From Paramecium pentaurelia (Eukaryota; Ciliophora; Oligohymenophorea; Peniculida; Parameciidae): DNA of 64,000 nt. A program made the translations under genes and the position numbers. The DNA lies in the NCBI GenBank assembly GCA_905183005.1, contig CAJJDO010000157.1, positions 94,169 to 158,168 of the forward strand, read 5' to 3'. Shown here one piece after another: positions 48,760 through 61,347 of this stretch. How positions within the stretch are numbered: the first letter of the stretch is position 1; each line of letters begins with the position of its first letter. The notes under the pieces were generated by a model. It was not told the DNA's origin. It ran no database searches and saw only the letters and a list, made by a program, of their open reading frames with translations.

Positions 48760-49146
48760 TCATAAATGTATTTCTTATAACCCTTAATATTTACGAGCCC
48801 TTAAATAATTCACTAGTTTTTCGCAATGAATGTCTTCTTGATTAAATTTTATTGTCTTTGAAAGCAATTTTAACTCTTCTTCATAATAGGTGTTTTTATT
48901 CTTTAAAATTCCTTTCTTCACAGTTTATTGACTCAATTATGATAACTCTGATGTTAGTTTTTTGGTCTGTTTTTGTTCAATTTGAGTTTATTACTATGAA
49001 CTTTTAAACTGAAGTTCTAAAGTTGAAATGAAATTGCATGACATAGTGCTCATTTGATCACTAATAGCTTATTCTTCAGCGACTTCTATGTCACTTTAAG
49101 AAATAGAAGCGAAATTCTGTTGTTTCGCTAAACAAATGGATCCCAT
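48760..49146 (-). CDS. small predicted PP1-binding protein
   Basis: 128 residues, no intron. MGSIC start predicts myristoylation/palmitoylation. Two classic protein phosphatase 1 docking motifs occur in the right order: a SILK-type motif K-K-G-I-L-K-N-K (as in inhibitor-2) and, about 20 residues on, an R-V-x-F-type K-T-I-K-F. The rest is Q/S-rich coil. This points to a membrane-tethered PP1 regulator; the function is inferred from motifs only. Confidence 0.65.
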
Positions 49147-49676
49147 TGTATTAATATTTTAAATCTTGTTGAAACCAAATATATTTATTAACTTTTCCAT
49201 CTTATATAATTAATGACATATCAATTGTTATTTTCAGATCTTTCAATTCATTTTATAAACAGATTACAGAAAAATTATCTTCGGATGTCTATTCTACACT
49301 ATTCAGTATATTTAGAAATAACTGAATCTTTGTCTAGGAAGACTTGAAGAATATGAATCTATATATCATATTATAGCTTCCCTTATAGTATTCAATAGAC
49401 TTGACTCTTATTATTAATTTCAATATAAAATGCATATTTCACTAGAAATTTTACAAATAAATTAAATAATATTACTCAATTTAAATATATTAAAATAGTA
49501 GCAATTTAAGATAATCATAAATAATTATAATGTATTTATTGGTGAAAATATTGTTGTAATTGAATGATTTATCATAACTAAATACTATTGTAATAGAATA
49601 ATTGAAAATCATTAGAATTTAATGAGATTGATAGTAATTAAATGTAGAATTCAAATAAAAATATTGAAACATAATA
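49147..49676 (+). other. region with an unassigned open frame (49217-49567)
   Basis: Between TGA codons at 49214 and 49565 a plus-strand frame of 116 codons reads as a mixed, helix-rich protein (L-N-L-C-L-G-R-L-E-E-Y-E-S-I-Y-H-I-I-A) but has no good ATG; it is preceded by a splice-acceptor-like T-rich CAG. It could be a 3' exon, a gene relic or chance. Confidence 0.25.
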
Positions 49677-49946
49677 TCATTTAGTTAATCTTTTAATGTC
49701 ATTTTATAGCTATTTCACTTCTTTTCCATATTAATTAATTGAATGATCTGTTTATCTTATCATTCTACGTAATTATTTGAGATCATCAAATTCTTCATAT
49801 GAAATTGGATCAATCTAAACTTCTTCATCTGTTATTATTTGTTTCTTCTATTTTATTTGAGTACAAAATATATCCTAAGTTTTCTATCCTTTTTTTTCAT
49901 TGACTCTTTATTTTGCTAATAATAATAAATCAGATGATTAATTCAT
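49677..49946 (-). CDS. small charged hypothetical protein, ATGA overlap
   Basis: 89 residues from an ATG that overlaps the TGA of the preceding gene (ATGA, 49943-49946). Charged and helical in the second half (E-E-F-D-D-L-K-Q-L-R-R-M-I-R-Q) with an N-terminal L-L-L-L-A-K. No family recognised. If translation of an mRNA covering both frames is coupled, this would be a downstream cistron; separate transcription with a very short leader is the alternative. Confidence 0.6.
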
Positions 49947-50908
49947 TATAATAATATCAATACAATAATAATAAAATTCAATATTTTTTCAAATTTACAA
50001 CTTTGACATCTCTATTCAACTTCATTCCACATTGAAGTATTCAATGAATCAATCAAACAATTGTATTTATTTAATTTAGTTAAATTAAACCCTTATATAC
50101 ATAATCCTTCTTCCCATGTACAAGGTTTAGCCCTTTTTAAATCATCTGTTAAAATGCTTTTGCAATCAGTTTCAGATGTATAATCAGAACATTCTCTTTC
50201 CATACATGTACTATTATCATTTACCCATTTACAATAATTTTCTCTTTTATCACACTTATCTTAAAATCCTGAAAGATCTGCACAATCCTTACTTTCTTCA
50301 CCAATACAATATTGATATTACTAACACAAATTAACTTCATCAGATTCATCTTCACATTATTAAAATGTTCTCCAAGTACATACAGCATATTCGTATTGAT
50401 TACATAGATTCTCATTATTTAAAGTGAAACATGTCATAAAACTTCCTCCTGATTTAGATAGATCATTAATACAATTATATTTTCCATTACTTTATTATTC
50501 TTCATCATATGTACAAAACTTGGTTTATGTACTTTTTAAGAAACAATCTTCTTTTTTATCAACTTAATATGATCCACATCCAGAAAAGATTTCACATACA
50601 CCATTATTATTCCAGACACATTCACCTGTATTATCACAAAGTTCTTGAGTCTTGATATCAGAACAAAATAATGCAGTACATTTGAAATCTGGTACACCTA
50701 AAGATAAGGCAGTCTTATTCTTTAATGCAGTTTTATCAAGATTGATTTTTTATTATGATTATTAGTATGGTGAGATTTTACAATTAAATCTTAAACAATC
50801 ATCTTTAGTTATCATTTATGCACATGAACATTAAATTGTAGATAATTGTATGAAATCTAAAGCTTAGATAGTTAATGTTATTAGATTAATAATAATAAAT
50901 TATATCAT
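49943..50908 (-). CDS. Cys-rich secreted/membrane protein
   Basis: 321 residues, no intron. Signal peptide after M-I-Q-F-I-I-I-N-L-I-T-L-T-I-Q-A, then an ectodomain with many repeats of C-x-W-x(n)-G-x-C spacing (for example C-V-W-N-N-N-G-V-C, C-T-W-E-E-G-L-C), and a C-terminal hydrophobic helix ending the chain. The same layout and C-terminal anchor are found in the plus-strand gene at 53073. Such proteins are frequent in ciliates and probably sit at the surface. Its ATG overlaps the upstream gene's TGA and its TGA overlaps the downstream ATG. Confidence 0.8.
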
Positions 50909-52053
50909 TATTATTATATTTCATTTCCATTTTTTATTTGGTTATTGATTACTTTCTCTTAAATCCTATCAATATATATTTTCTATTCATATTTTGTTTT
51001 TATTCCAAATGCTCCCATTCCTAAATTCAAAAAGAAATCAGGCCAACCTTCCATAAATTTAATCAGTTCACTTTCCAAATACTAAGCCCTTTAACCAGGA
51101 TCTAATTACATTTATTCTTGATTTTCCTTGTTCAAAAAGACATTCAATAGTTCTCCTGTGAAGAAATAATCCAATCTTTCAACTAGAACATTTGCTGTCT
51201 ATTGAATATCCTACTCTTCCTTATCCTTCTGTCCACTCTCAATAAGAGTTTATAAGACTTATATCAAAGCAGCTTCATTTCCTTGAAAGAATTCTTCAGT
51301 CAAATAAGCAATGTGATTATGACAATTCAATTTAACATATCCCTTCTCAACTAGACTTGCAGTATCAAAATATATGACTCTGAAGGATTAAACAATGTGT
51401 TCATAAACAATTACATCCTTAAATGGTTTTGGTGGTCTGGAATCATCAAAATTTTATCTTGGTGGCAATTCAATTACATTTCCTTATGAAATACCTAAAC
51501 ATTAATCTTGAGCTTATTTGCTTTCATTCTTAGTCACTTCTACAAACATAGGATCCTAGGATTTTTTTGGTCCTCCTCCTCCTCTTCCACCTCCACCACC
51601 TCCTCCTTGTGTATTTTCCTCTTATTTTGTTTCATAGATTTTGACTATAATTTCACCAGCACCTCCTGGATAGTCACGATAGTCATTCTGATTCAAATCC
51701 CATGGTGGTCTATATACATTTCTTTTGAAAACATTAGTAGATTCTGGGTCTGACTTTGGTCTTTAGAATTTGAAGCAATTAATATTGCCTTCAGGATTGG
51801 TGAAACCTTGTATTTTACACTTACTTTTAAAAGTCTTCTTTCCAGGTAAAGTATACCCATCCACAATAACTCTGATGCCATATACTCCTTTGTCCTTGCA
51901 TTCTACATTGAGAATGAAGTGCTAATCTACTTCTCCAATGACACAAATTCCTTCAGGTGTCATTATATGCTTGTACTCTAAAGGCTTTCCTTTGCATTGT
52001 CTAAAAGGATCTACAAAAGTTAGTTCAAATGTCCCATCATTTGAGAGTACCAT
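50905..52053 (-). CDS. hypothetical protein with glycine-rich linker
   Basis: 382 residues, no intron. An N-terminal beta-rich half (about 1-150) is joined to an alpha-helical half (about 225-382) by a linker with runs of seven and four glycines. No signal peptide or membrane helix. Codon choice is richer in G/C than in neighbours, suggesting good expression. No family recognised. The frame ends I-Q-Q-Q then TGA, and that TGA overlaps the next ATG by the ATGA rule. Confidence 0.75.
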
Positions 52054-53072
52054 TTTTAATAATGAATTCAATGCCAAATTTCATCAAGCTTATGTATTAG
52101 ATCAATCTTGAATACTTCATAAAAAGCGAACTAAAATTAAGTTCTAATTTCATTTTTTCTTCAATTAAATTTATTAAATTATAAAAGAAATAATAAAAAT
52201 ACATTAATACATTACATTGGAATAATAATCAAAGTAATTACAAAATAAAGAGTGATTAATGTATCGCATCTTGAAAATAGAGAAATTCATTTTACCATAT
52301 CATTCAATTGTTTTTTATGTGTATATTCCCACAATTACTAACTAAACCATAATATTAGTAGTAAAGTTCAATCAGTACCCAATTTATGAAATCTATTCAT
52401 AATAATTAAATTAGTCATATAAAATATTCTAATCTGATTATTATATTGAAAATCAATAAGAACTTTAATACTTTTAGATTTTAAGTCTATTGACCTAATT
52501 CCTTACTACTACTTGTTTTCAGAAAATTCTGTAATTTGACAATCTTCAGCATTTATCTAAGACAATAAAATAAAGGATAAAATTATGAAAATATTTGAAA
52601 TTTAGATTAGGAAGTATTTATTATAAGAGGAATTTAATAGATATAAAATAGTAGATTATCTAATAGATATAAAATAGTAGATTGGTATGGAAATAAAAAT
52701 AGGAATTTATAGAATAATATGAATGTAAATTATAACAAAATTTGAATAATAAAGATGACTTTTCAATAGAATGTAAAATTAATAATGGATTATTGAATTA
52801 AGAATACTATTAACTATTAGAAATCTTTAATTTCAGATTAAATATAATATAAATATGAATTATATATTTTTATATATATGATTTTATTAGGAATAAATTT
52901 ATATTGACATTATACATATACTAGATATATATATAGTAATATAGCGTATTTAATAAGATATTAAAGATGAGATGATTTAGAGATTCATTTATAAAGGAAT
53001 ATTGCTTAATTATTTGAATTGAAATGGAAATTTTGATTAAATGCAGAATATAAATTATTTTATTTAAATTTT
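52054..53072. other. divergent intergenic region with a short tandem repeat
   Basis: About 1 kb of AT-rich DNA between divergent genes. A 26-bp unit beginning taatagatataaaatagtag occurs twice in direct succession (about 52635-52684). TA-rich blocks follow near 52860-52940. No RNA gene seen. Confidence 0.45.
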
Positions 53073-53882
53073 ATGATCAAAATCGTCATATCTCTATTCT
53101 TTATTGGATGTTTGGGAAGTAGTGGATAATTCTATCTATCAAATAAATGCACTTGTGAATAATTGTCTTATTAGAGTGATTGTACAACTATGGGACCCTA
53201 ATGTACATGGAATGGAAGTTCATGTTCTACTTTAGATTGTGATAAGATAACTGATTCTATAGCATGTGCTGCTAATTTGAAATGTATGTGGACAACAACA
53301 TCAAGTGGAACTTCTTGTAAGCCTTTTACCTTCTGTAGTCAATTTTAAGGATCAACTTAAAGGTAATGTTTGTAAATTTCTAATAATTGTCCATTCAGTG
53401 ATGGTACAAAGTGTGGTTCTTCAAATCAATTATATTCTTGTTCACACTTCATTGCTAAATAGTATTGTGAGGGATATATCTCATAAGATGGAATATGTAT
53501 GTGGAGAGATGACACAAATTGTACAGCAGCATAAAGTTGCACATCATTAAATTAATAAGAATGTGCAACAGCCCCATAAGGATGTAAATATACTAGCAAT
53601 ACTTGTTCCTAATTATTATGTAGTGATTACACAACCTAGTAGAGTTGCACTTATGTTTTGGATGTTATCTATAAAGGTTATTACCAATTATGTAGTTGGG
53701 ATTCTACTGCAGGGAAATGTTCAGCTGCTTAAAATTATGGAGGATTAGGATAAGGAAACTGTTATACAATGACTTTGGGTACTTCTAGATGGGTTTCTAC
53801 TTCTACTGGAGGAGAATGTAAACCTTGCTATTCTTAAATTGTATTTGCTTTAATCACCGCATTAGTCATATTTATGATTTGA
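53073..53882 (+). CDS. Cys-rich secreted/membrane protein, related to the 49943 gene
   Basis: 269 residues, intronless. Signal peptide M-I-K-I-V-I-S-L-F-F-I-G-C-L-G, then repeated C-x-W motifs (C-T-W-N-G-S-S-C, C-M-W-R-D-D-T-N-C, C-S-W-D-S-T-A-G-K-C) and a short C-terminal hydrophobic anchor (I-V-F-A-L-I-T-A-L-V-I-F-M-I) right before the stop. Architecture matches the gene at 49943-50908, 2.2 kb away in the opposite orientation; they are probably members of one family. Surface function inferred. Confidence 0.82.
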
Positions 53883-54355
53883 TACTTATAATTAATGATC
53901 AGAAATTTATAATTCAATATTTAATATATTAAATATTTTATCAGTATTACTAAATCTCTTAATGAATTACACTCCTAGCATTATCCATCTTTCCAGTTGT
54001 TCTATCATTTTTTGATTAATACACTTAAAAGGGTAATCATGTAATATAACAATTCATTTCAGATAAATTATCAGTTTGATATCATCTTTTACTGCTCCTT
54101 AAACTAAAACTTTTACTAAGTCTGAAGTAAATAAGTAGCCAAGAGAGGACAGAAAAAGTACTCTCATTAGGACCAAGTCAAATAGATTCTGATATAATGG
54201 TTGAAAGGCTACCCCTATTAAGGATCCTAATCGGGATTCACCTAAGGGGAAGAGTAGAGGAGTTAAATAATTGGGTTTTAATTTTAAATAAAATTACAAT
54301 TATTATTATATTATTATATATAAAAAATAAATAATAAATTAATAATATATCTATA
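53883..54355 (+). other. possible small gene (from ATG 53962), splicing unresolved
   Basis: One frame starting at ATG 53962 contains coding-like stretches (T-A-P-Q-T-K-T-F-T-K-S-E-V-N-K and T-P-I-K-D-P-N-R-D-S-P-K-G-K-S-R-G) separated by TGA codons. A 36-nt intron would remove the first TGA, but I could not find one for the second pair near 54199-54212. A small basic protein gene is likely; the model is not defined. Confidence 0.3.
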
Positions 54356-56606
54356 CATTTAATCTAAGTATGATCTATAGAATTTTAGATATTGAATAAA
54401 CCAAACAGGTTTTTAATTAACATTATTAAAAAAGTAGAATTAACAATGAATAGGATAAGAAATTGCAATTGCTAAATTATTTCTTCAACAATTAGCATGA
54501 TTTTGGACATAGATATAGAGATCAATAATTAAATAAAATTGATTTATTTATATTATTTTGATGATTCACATTTATAAAGTAAAGGAGAGCAGTCCTAAGT
54601 CATGGGAAATTACAATTCTCTTTTCTCTTTTTTTAATATAATATGGATAGCCCATGTCAAATAAATACTTATGTTTTACTAACTCTTAAGGTATTTACAC
54701 AACCCTTTTTAAATAATAATATAAAAATGTACTTCAAAATGTTAAATTAAATTATTTATTCTTCATTAACCATTAATGTGACTGTACCATCATATTCTAA
54801 TAGAGTTAAATCATTTTCATGATAATCAAGAGCCACAATTTATTGTTTAGTTATTTTGATGACTTTTTATGATTTCTCAATAGGATTGTAGATTTTAACA
54901 ATCTTGTGATTCTCAACAAACAAGATACCATTCTTTATAAATCTTCCATGTGATATATATTCAATTTTTGGATCAATATCCAACAAAATGATTATTTAAG
55001 GTTGATCATTCAAATATAATATTGACAATTTCTTTTTTGCTTCTTTCAGATACTCCAACATTAATAATTGATCTCCCTTAAAATCAAATGGAACTTATAA
55101 TAATGGCATATCTGCATAATAAGTATTACTATCCTAATTTTGCAGATCAAACAAATATAAACTATTCTTTTTTGTAGAAATGTCCACTCCAATATCTTTA
55201 TTCTGTGTTGGTGCAACAGATAAGAGTAATGTTTTAGTTTTATAACATAAAGATAAGGTTGAACTACAAAGTGGAGGAGAATGGGGTCTTTCAAATTTCC
55301 ATTGATGACTCTCTCTCATTTGATAATCAAAAATGTAACCATATACATCTCCTACAACTATGTATACTTTATCTTAATCAATTGCTTTTGTTTATATAAT
55401 TATTTACTCACTCCTCTTATGATCTCCTCAAATACATCAGGTATGTATCTCAATTCATTTTAATTATAAAGGTACTATCCNCATTTAATCTAAGTATGAT
55501 CTATAGAATTTTAGATATTGAATAAACCAAACAGGTTTTTAATTAACATTATTAAAAAAGTAGAATTAACAATGAATAGGATAAGAAATTGCAATTGCTA
55601 AATTATTTCTTCAACAATTAGCATGATTTTGGACATAGATATAGAGATCAATAATTAAATAAAATTGATTTATTTATATTATTTTGATGATTCACATTTA
55701 TAAAGTAAAGGAGAGCAGTCCTAAGTCATGGGAAATTACAATTCTCTTTTCTCTTTTTTTAATATAATATGGATAGCCCATGTCAAATAAATACTTATGT
55801 TTTACTAACTCTTAAGGTATTTACACAACCCTTTTTAAATAATAATATAAAAATGTACTTCAAAATGTTAAATTAAATTATTTATTCTTCATTAACCATT
55901 AATGTGACTGTACCATCATATTCTAATAGAGTTAAATCATTTTCATGATAATCAAGAGCCACAATTTATTGTTTAGTTATTTTGATGACTTTTTATGATT
56001 TCTCAATAGGATTGTAGATTTTAACAATCTTGTGATTCTCAACAAACAAGATACCATTCTTTATAAATCTTCCATGTGATATATATTCAATTTTTGGATC
56101 AATATCCAACAAAATGATTATTTAAGGTTGATCATTCAAATATAATATTGACAATTTCTTTTTTGCTTCTTTCAGATACTCCAACATTAATAATTGATCT
56201 CCCTTAAAATCAAATGGAACTTATAATAATGGCATATCTGCATAATAAGTATTACTATCCTAATTTTGCAGATCAAACAAATATAAACTATTCTTTTTTG
56301 TAGAAATGTCCACTCCAATATCTTTATTCTGTGTTGGTGCAACAGATAAGAGTAATGTTTTAGTTTTATAACATAAAGATAAGGTTGAACTACAAAGTGG
56401 AGGAGAATGGGGTCTTTCAAATTTCCATTGATGACTCTCTCTCATTTGATAATCAAAAATGTAACCATATACATCTCCTACAACTATGTATACTTTATCT
56501 TAATCAATTGCTTTTGTTTATATAATTATTTACTCACTCCTCTTATGATCTCCTCAAATACATCAGGTATGTATCTCAATTCATTTTAATTATAAAGGTA
56601 CTATCC
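54356..56606. repeat. identical 1.1-kb direct repeat meeting at a single N
   Basis: Bases 54356-55480 recur, with no difference seen by eye, as 55482-56606, separated only by an N at 55481. As at 23214, copy borders coincide exactly with the N, which points to unmerged overlapping contig ends. Confidence 0.9.
54566..55480 (-). other. 3' part of the propeller-like gene, likely assembly duplicate
   Basis: Same sequence as 55692-56606; lacks the first codons because it is cut by the N at 55481. Not counted as a separate gene. Confidence 0.8.
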
Positions 56607-56717
56607 TATATATCCACTTATAGCTCCAAAGATTATCATGTTATTATCAACATCAAAAGCAGTTATAGGTTCACCAATCCTTATTTTAACCCACTTATCA
56701 AATTTTATTTATAACAT
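55692..56717 (-). CDS. WD/propeller-like protein
   Basis: 324 residues after introns of 23 and 28 nt. Repeating beta-strand units with V-Y-I-V-V-G-D-V-Y-G-Y-I-F-D, L-Y-L-F-D-L-Q and I-V-A-L-D-Y-H-E-N-D-L-T-L-L-E-Y-D-G suggest a beta-propeller of the WD40 type, but the W-D dipeptides are absent. It ends I-S-H-D-L-G-L-L-S-F-T-L-Q-M. No specific family recognised. Only this copy has the 5' end. Confidence 0.7.
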
Positions 56718-56876
56718 GTTAACTAATTATATTAATGTAAATATATAATTAGTTATCATAAAACTTATATCATGTATATATATACATTTATAATCAAATA
56801 TTTATCAAATTTTGATGAACTATTAATATATTTATATATATATCAATTTAAGATTATTTAATAACAAACAATCAAA

Positions 56877-59800
56877 ATGAATTTTATACATTATTTTGTA
56901 AGTCTTTTATCATATCTCATTTGCAGTTATTGTAGGGATAACATAACAATAATTTAATCTTAGGAATTGTAATATAGGAAGAGTTATAATTTTAATGTAA
57001 ATAAACAATTTGAAATTTATGAATAACAATTTAAGATTTCTATAACTATATTTTATGGAAAATGAAAGGTATTATCTTGAAGCAAATAAATTTGCAATCC
57101 CATATAAGGATGATGAAGATTTATTAGAAAAACTTAAAAATTCATCTTCTTTGTAATTATTAGAAAAATAAACTGAGTTTAATGTAATTTTAGATGATAA
57201 TGCAATTCTACTTTAATTTATACATCAATATGGAAATTATATTGATATTTGTTATTTATAAAATTAAATAATAGATTGTATTCTTAGAATAAATAACACT
57301 TTATACAATGAAGGTATTATTATAAGTGAAATAAAATCAAACTAAATTTATATTCCATTAAAATCATGTTATAATGCTTTTCTTATTTAAGATAATTCAT
57401 ACTTTATTAAATGTCAAAACTCTATCAACTAATTTTAATATTTTATTTTAAATGATTAAAGTGAAATTTTAGATGAATTAATTATAGATTTAAATCACAA
57501 TTGTAGATATGATTCTAAGTTTCAATATAATAAAATATTCATTAATTCTATTGATTGTGAAATATTAATCATTTTAATTGTTGATATAATAATATATAGT
57601 GATTAATCACCTTAATTTAATAAGAATTATACAAAATTACATGAAATAAACAATTTTATTAATTAAACTAATTTAATTGATCTAAAAATATGTGAATCCA
57701 ATATAATACTATTAACTTTTATTAATTAAATGTGTATTTTTAATTTTGAGGATTAATTATTAACATGTGATCTTCATTCATATTATTAATGGCTACCATA
57801 TTTATAAGGATCTTGTTTTCCTTTTGTGATTCGAGGAATATTTTAAATATAGATGAATATAGACAATATTAAACCTATTTTTGATATGATGATGTATAAA
57901 GAATCTTAGATTTAAAGTATTTAAACCATTGATCAAATCTGTCTTTTTGTATACAAAGATTCAGCAATTTTGATGCAGGATTATTTTTTTGAATAATCTA
58001 TTTAAAATATAAAACAAATTTAATAATTAAATACATTACCTTATTTAGTCACTGTTCATAAGAACAATCAAATTACTTTTTATAAAATAATATGCTTTAA
58101 CAGATTTATCCAATATCAGCATCTTCCAATTTTAGCATTATTTCCGAAAAATTCATATATATAAATCAATAATTTTTTAATACTCTTTTACCATCAAACC
58201 TCATAATATTCTATTAATTATCCTTTAGAGATTCCCACTATAAACAATATTTCTATCTACCATAATAATATTATCAACAATAACATTAAAATTGATACAA
58301 ATATGTTTTTTAAATATATCCCTTACTATTTAGATTTAGAAATTAATTAAGATAGTTTTTATGTTTAATATAAAAATGAAACAATAATTACTCATTACCT
58401 AAATTTATAAATTAAATAGATTTTAAAAGTAATTTCTTTAGAAATGAACTTTGTAGTTATAATTTATGAAAATAAAAATCATAAAATATTTGTTAATATA
58501 AAAAATGATAATAATGAATAGAATATTTATTTAATTACTAAAACATAAGAATTATCAGTTGAATATAGAATAATAGCATCTAATTATATAATATTATTAA
58601 TTAGTAGTGAATCTATTATGAAATATATGATTGTTGATAAAAAGGATTTAAAATTTATTCATTAAATTAAACCTATAAATAAAATAAAAGAATATAAATT
58701 TGATTTAATCAAATTAATCCTTCTTCTAACTGATAATACAATTTATGCATATTAAGGTGATCATATATATGAATATTATTAAATAAAGAAGAAAGAATTT
58801 AGAGATTTTTGGAAATAAAATCAAGAAATATAATATAATGATTTTAGAGTCCCATATTTATATATTAATCATTAAGATTGTACAATTTAAGTGAAATCAA
58901 TAATACCTTATCATAATGATATTTTAATAAAAATGGATGGATAGATTATCCTATCACATATATTTGTATCACATCTCAGAATTTTACTTATAGTAAATAA
59001 AGAGAATTAATTATAATTACTACTCTATTATTTTGATATAGATGAATTGTTCTTACTTTATTAAATGCCTATATATGAATTTTAAATCTTTTAACCAATT
59101 AACATTAAATTTTATGGCAAACTATTTGGTATCATTACAATAAAGAATGAGTAATAATATCTTTTTATATATGATATTACTTAATAAGGAAGATCTTGTT
59201 TAAGGTATATTAATAAAATATTACCTAATTTAAAAAGTTTTGAACTGATTGATGAAACTGGAATATTAATCTAATTTTTGATAGATAAAATTATCATATA
59301 TTATCCAACTCTTAGCATCAACATCAAATGTATAACTACTTCTGATTATGCTCTAATAAAATCTTAAATTAAATTTAAAGTTTAATCCTTTATTTAATCG
59401 ATTCCATCTAGCCTTATTGTTATATTTAATGGATTTAATGATGATAACAATCTCAGATATAAGCTTGATATTCAATAACAATAATTGTTGCTTAATACTT
59501 AGAATGAAATATAAAATTTAGATATGATTTTTGGTAGTATCAACAATTTACGTATTAGCAATCTTTGTTAAGGATTTTTAAAAGAACCAATTTAAGTAGT
59601 ATCTAATGTTTAATTACATAAATGTTAGGATATTAATTCATAATTTTGTTTAATATCTTAATCTATATTAATTTATGATTACTTTGGTTAAAATAGAACA
59701 ATCAAATTACCTGATAACACAACATTCCTTAATAATATTTTTATATCTAATAATACCTTACTTGTCATTTATAATTCAGATGAGAAGGTTTTCATTTTTC

Positions 59801-60750
59801 TTGATTTAATATAAAACTCATAAATAGAAAATGATTTATTTAATGTTCTATCTGAGGTGTTGGATTAAAATCAATTAGGTTAAAAACTTATATCAATAAA
59901 TTTGATAAATGATTTTCTTATAGTATCAACTTAGCGATCTATTTTAATATATAATCCATATGAAAGTATTATAGAATGTAAAACACAAATTTAAAATATC
60001 ATACAAATTTAATTTATACACGAACATGATAATTATTACATTTTTCTAATATTAGATGCAAATTCTTAGTTTAGTATTTCATCATGTATGAAAAGTTTTA
60101 ATGCAATTTATATAAACAATGAATTCAAACCAAATTTCAAAATAGTATCCTTTTATATATTGAATTTCAAATTTTTAAATTAGGAAATTTAAGTTACTGT
60201 TATTATGTTTTGTCCTAAAGATTTGGCGTACATTTTTGAATTTACTATTCATCCTAATTCATTGAGGATTGTTAAATAATCAAATAATAAATATTTAAGA
60301 TATCCTAATATTTATTATTAACAATTCTAGAGGGTTAGTGATACTATTTATATGCTAAAAGGAAATTCTCATAATTTAATTTCATCATATTATTTATATA
60401 AAATCAATTTAAGTTCACCTATTGAATTAATAGATTACTTTTATAAATATGAATAAAATTAAGAGATCTAAATTTATAATGAAACTCATTTAATTTAAAT
60501 ATAAAATGATGGAGAATAAACTAATATATAACTTCTTGAAATTAATAATTATAGATTATATCTAGAAAATAATTGTGACTTAGTTTTACAAAATGATGTA
60601 TCTATCCTTCATTCTACTATTTTGGTATAAGATAATCTTAAAGATAAATCACACATAACTTAATTCTTAGTGATTATGAATTTTCTACTAATTCTAATTA
60701 TTATTAACAAAAAATAGAAAATTCATCATGACAGAAATACAAGAATTTGA
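56877..60750 (+). CDS. giant predicted type I membrane protein, one frame break
   Basis: About 1290 residues. Signal peptide (M-N-F-I-H-Y-F-V-S-L-L-S-Y-L-I-C), an ectodomain of some 1240 residues composed of short hydrophobic strands in the manner of stacked beta-propellers, one transmembrane helix (V-I-M-N-F-L-L-I-L-I-I-I-N) and a short basic tail. The frame shifts once: at the A4 run 57059-57062 one A too many separates I-F-Y-G from N-E-R-Y-Y-L-E-A; otherwise open to TGA with no intron. An alternative start with a 25-nt intron avoids the shift but loses the signal peptide. Similar large proteins occur in ciliates; function unknown. Confidence 0.72.
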
Positions 60751-61347
60751 ATATTATTAGATATAATTATATAAAATATAAACTATAAATTGATAAAAAT
60801 GTTTATTCATTTAAATACTATTATACTATATTCTTATATTTTTATAAAAATGAAATAGGATATTAAATGGAATTAATAAATTAACATAACTGTCTTAAAG
60901 TATATTATATTTTATAAAATATTGAAGCTAATACAGCACAGTTTTAAAGAAATTCGAATGTAATAAATTGACTTTAGATAAAGATTTATGTTTAAATTAA
61001 TAATTATAAAAACCTATAATTTTATTAAATTAGATTACCATATGTTGATATATTATTTTAGAAATCATAATGTTGAAAGTAATAAGGATTGTTAAACAAT
61101 ATACTTTTGTAAATAGAGATTTAAATATGAACTATTCCTTAACTATTTTATTTTGAATAATAACAATTATTTAATATAAGATAAATAATAAAATTAATAG
61201 TAATTCTACATATCTTAAAATTTAATTGATTGTGTATAAATATATATGTTTATCAGTAATAATAATCTTATGTTTTTTAGAGTAATACTTAATATAATAT
61301 TATACTTAAAAATATTATTTTATAATATAAAATTTAAATAACAAAAA
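60751..61347. other. intergenic region
   Basis: About 600 bp of AT-rich DNA between two genes on the same strand. Nothing recognisable. Confidence 0.4.

Noticed and set aside
57059..57062. Programmed +1 frameshift as in Euplotes
   Set aside because: The site is a plain A run without a stop-codon slippery motif and this code type is not known for frequent frameshifting; a base error is simpler, so it is only noted as a frame break.
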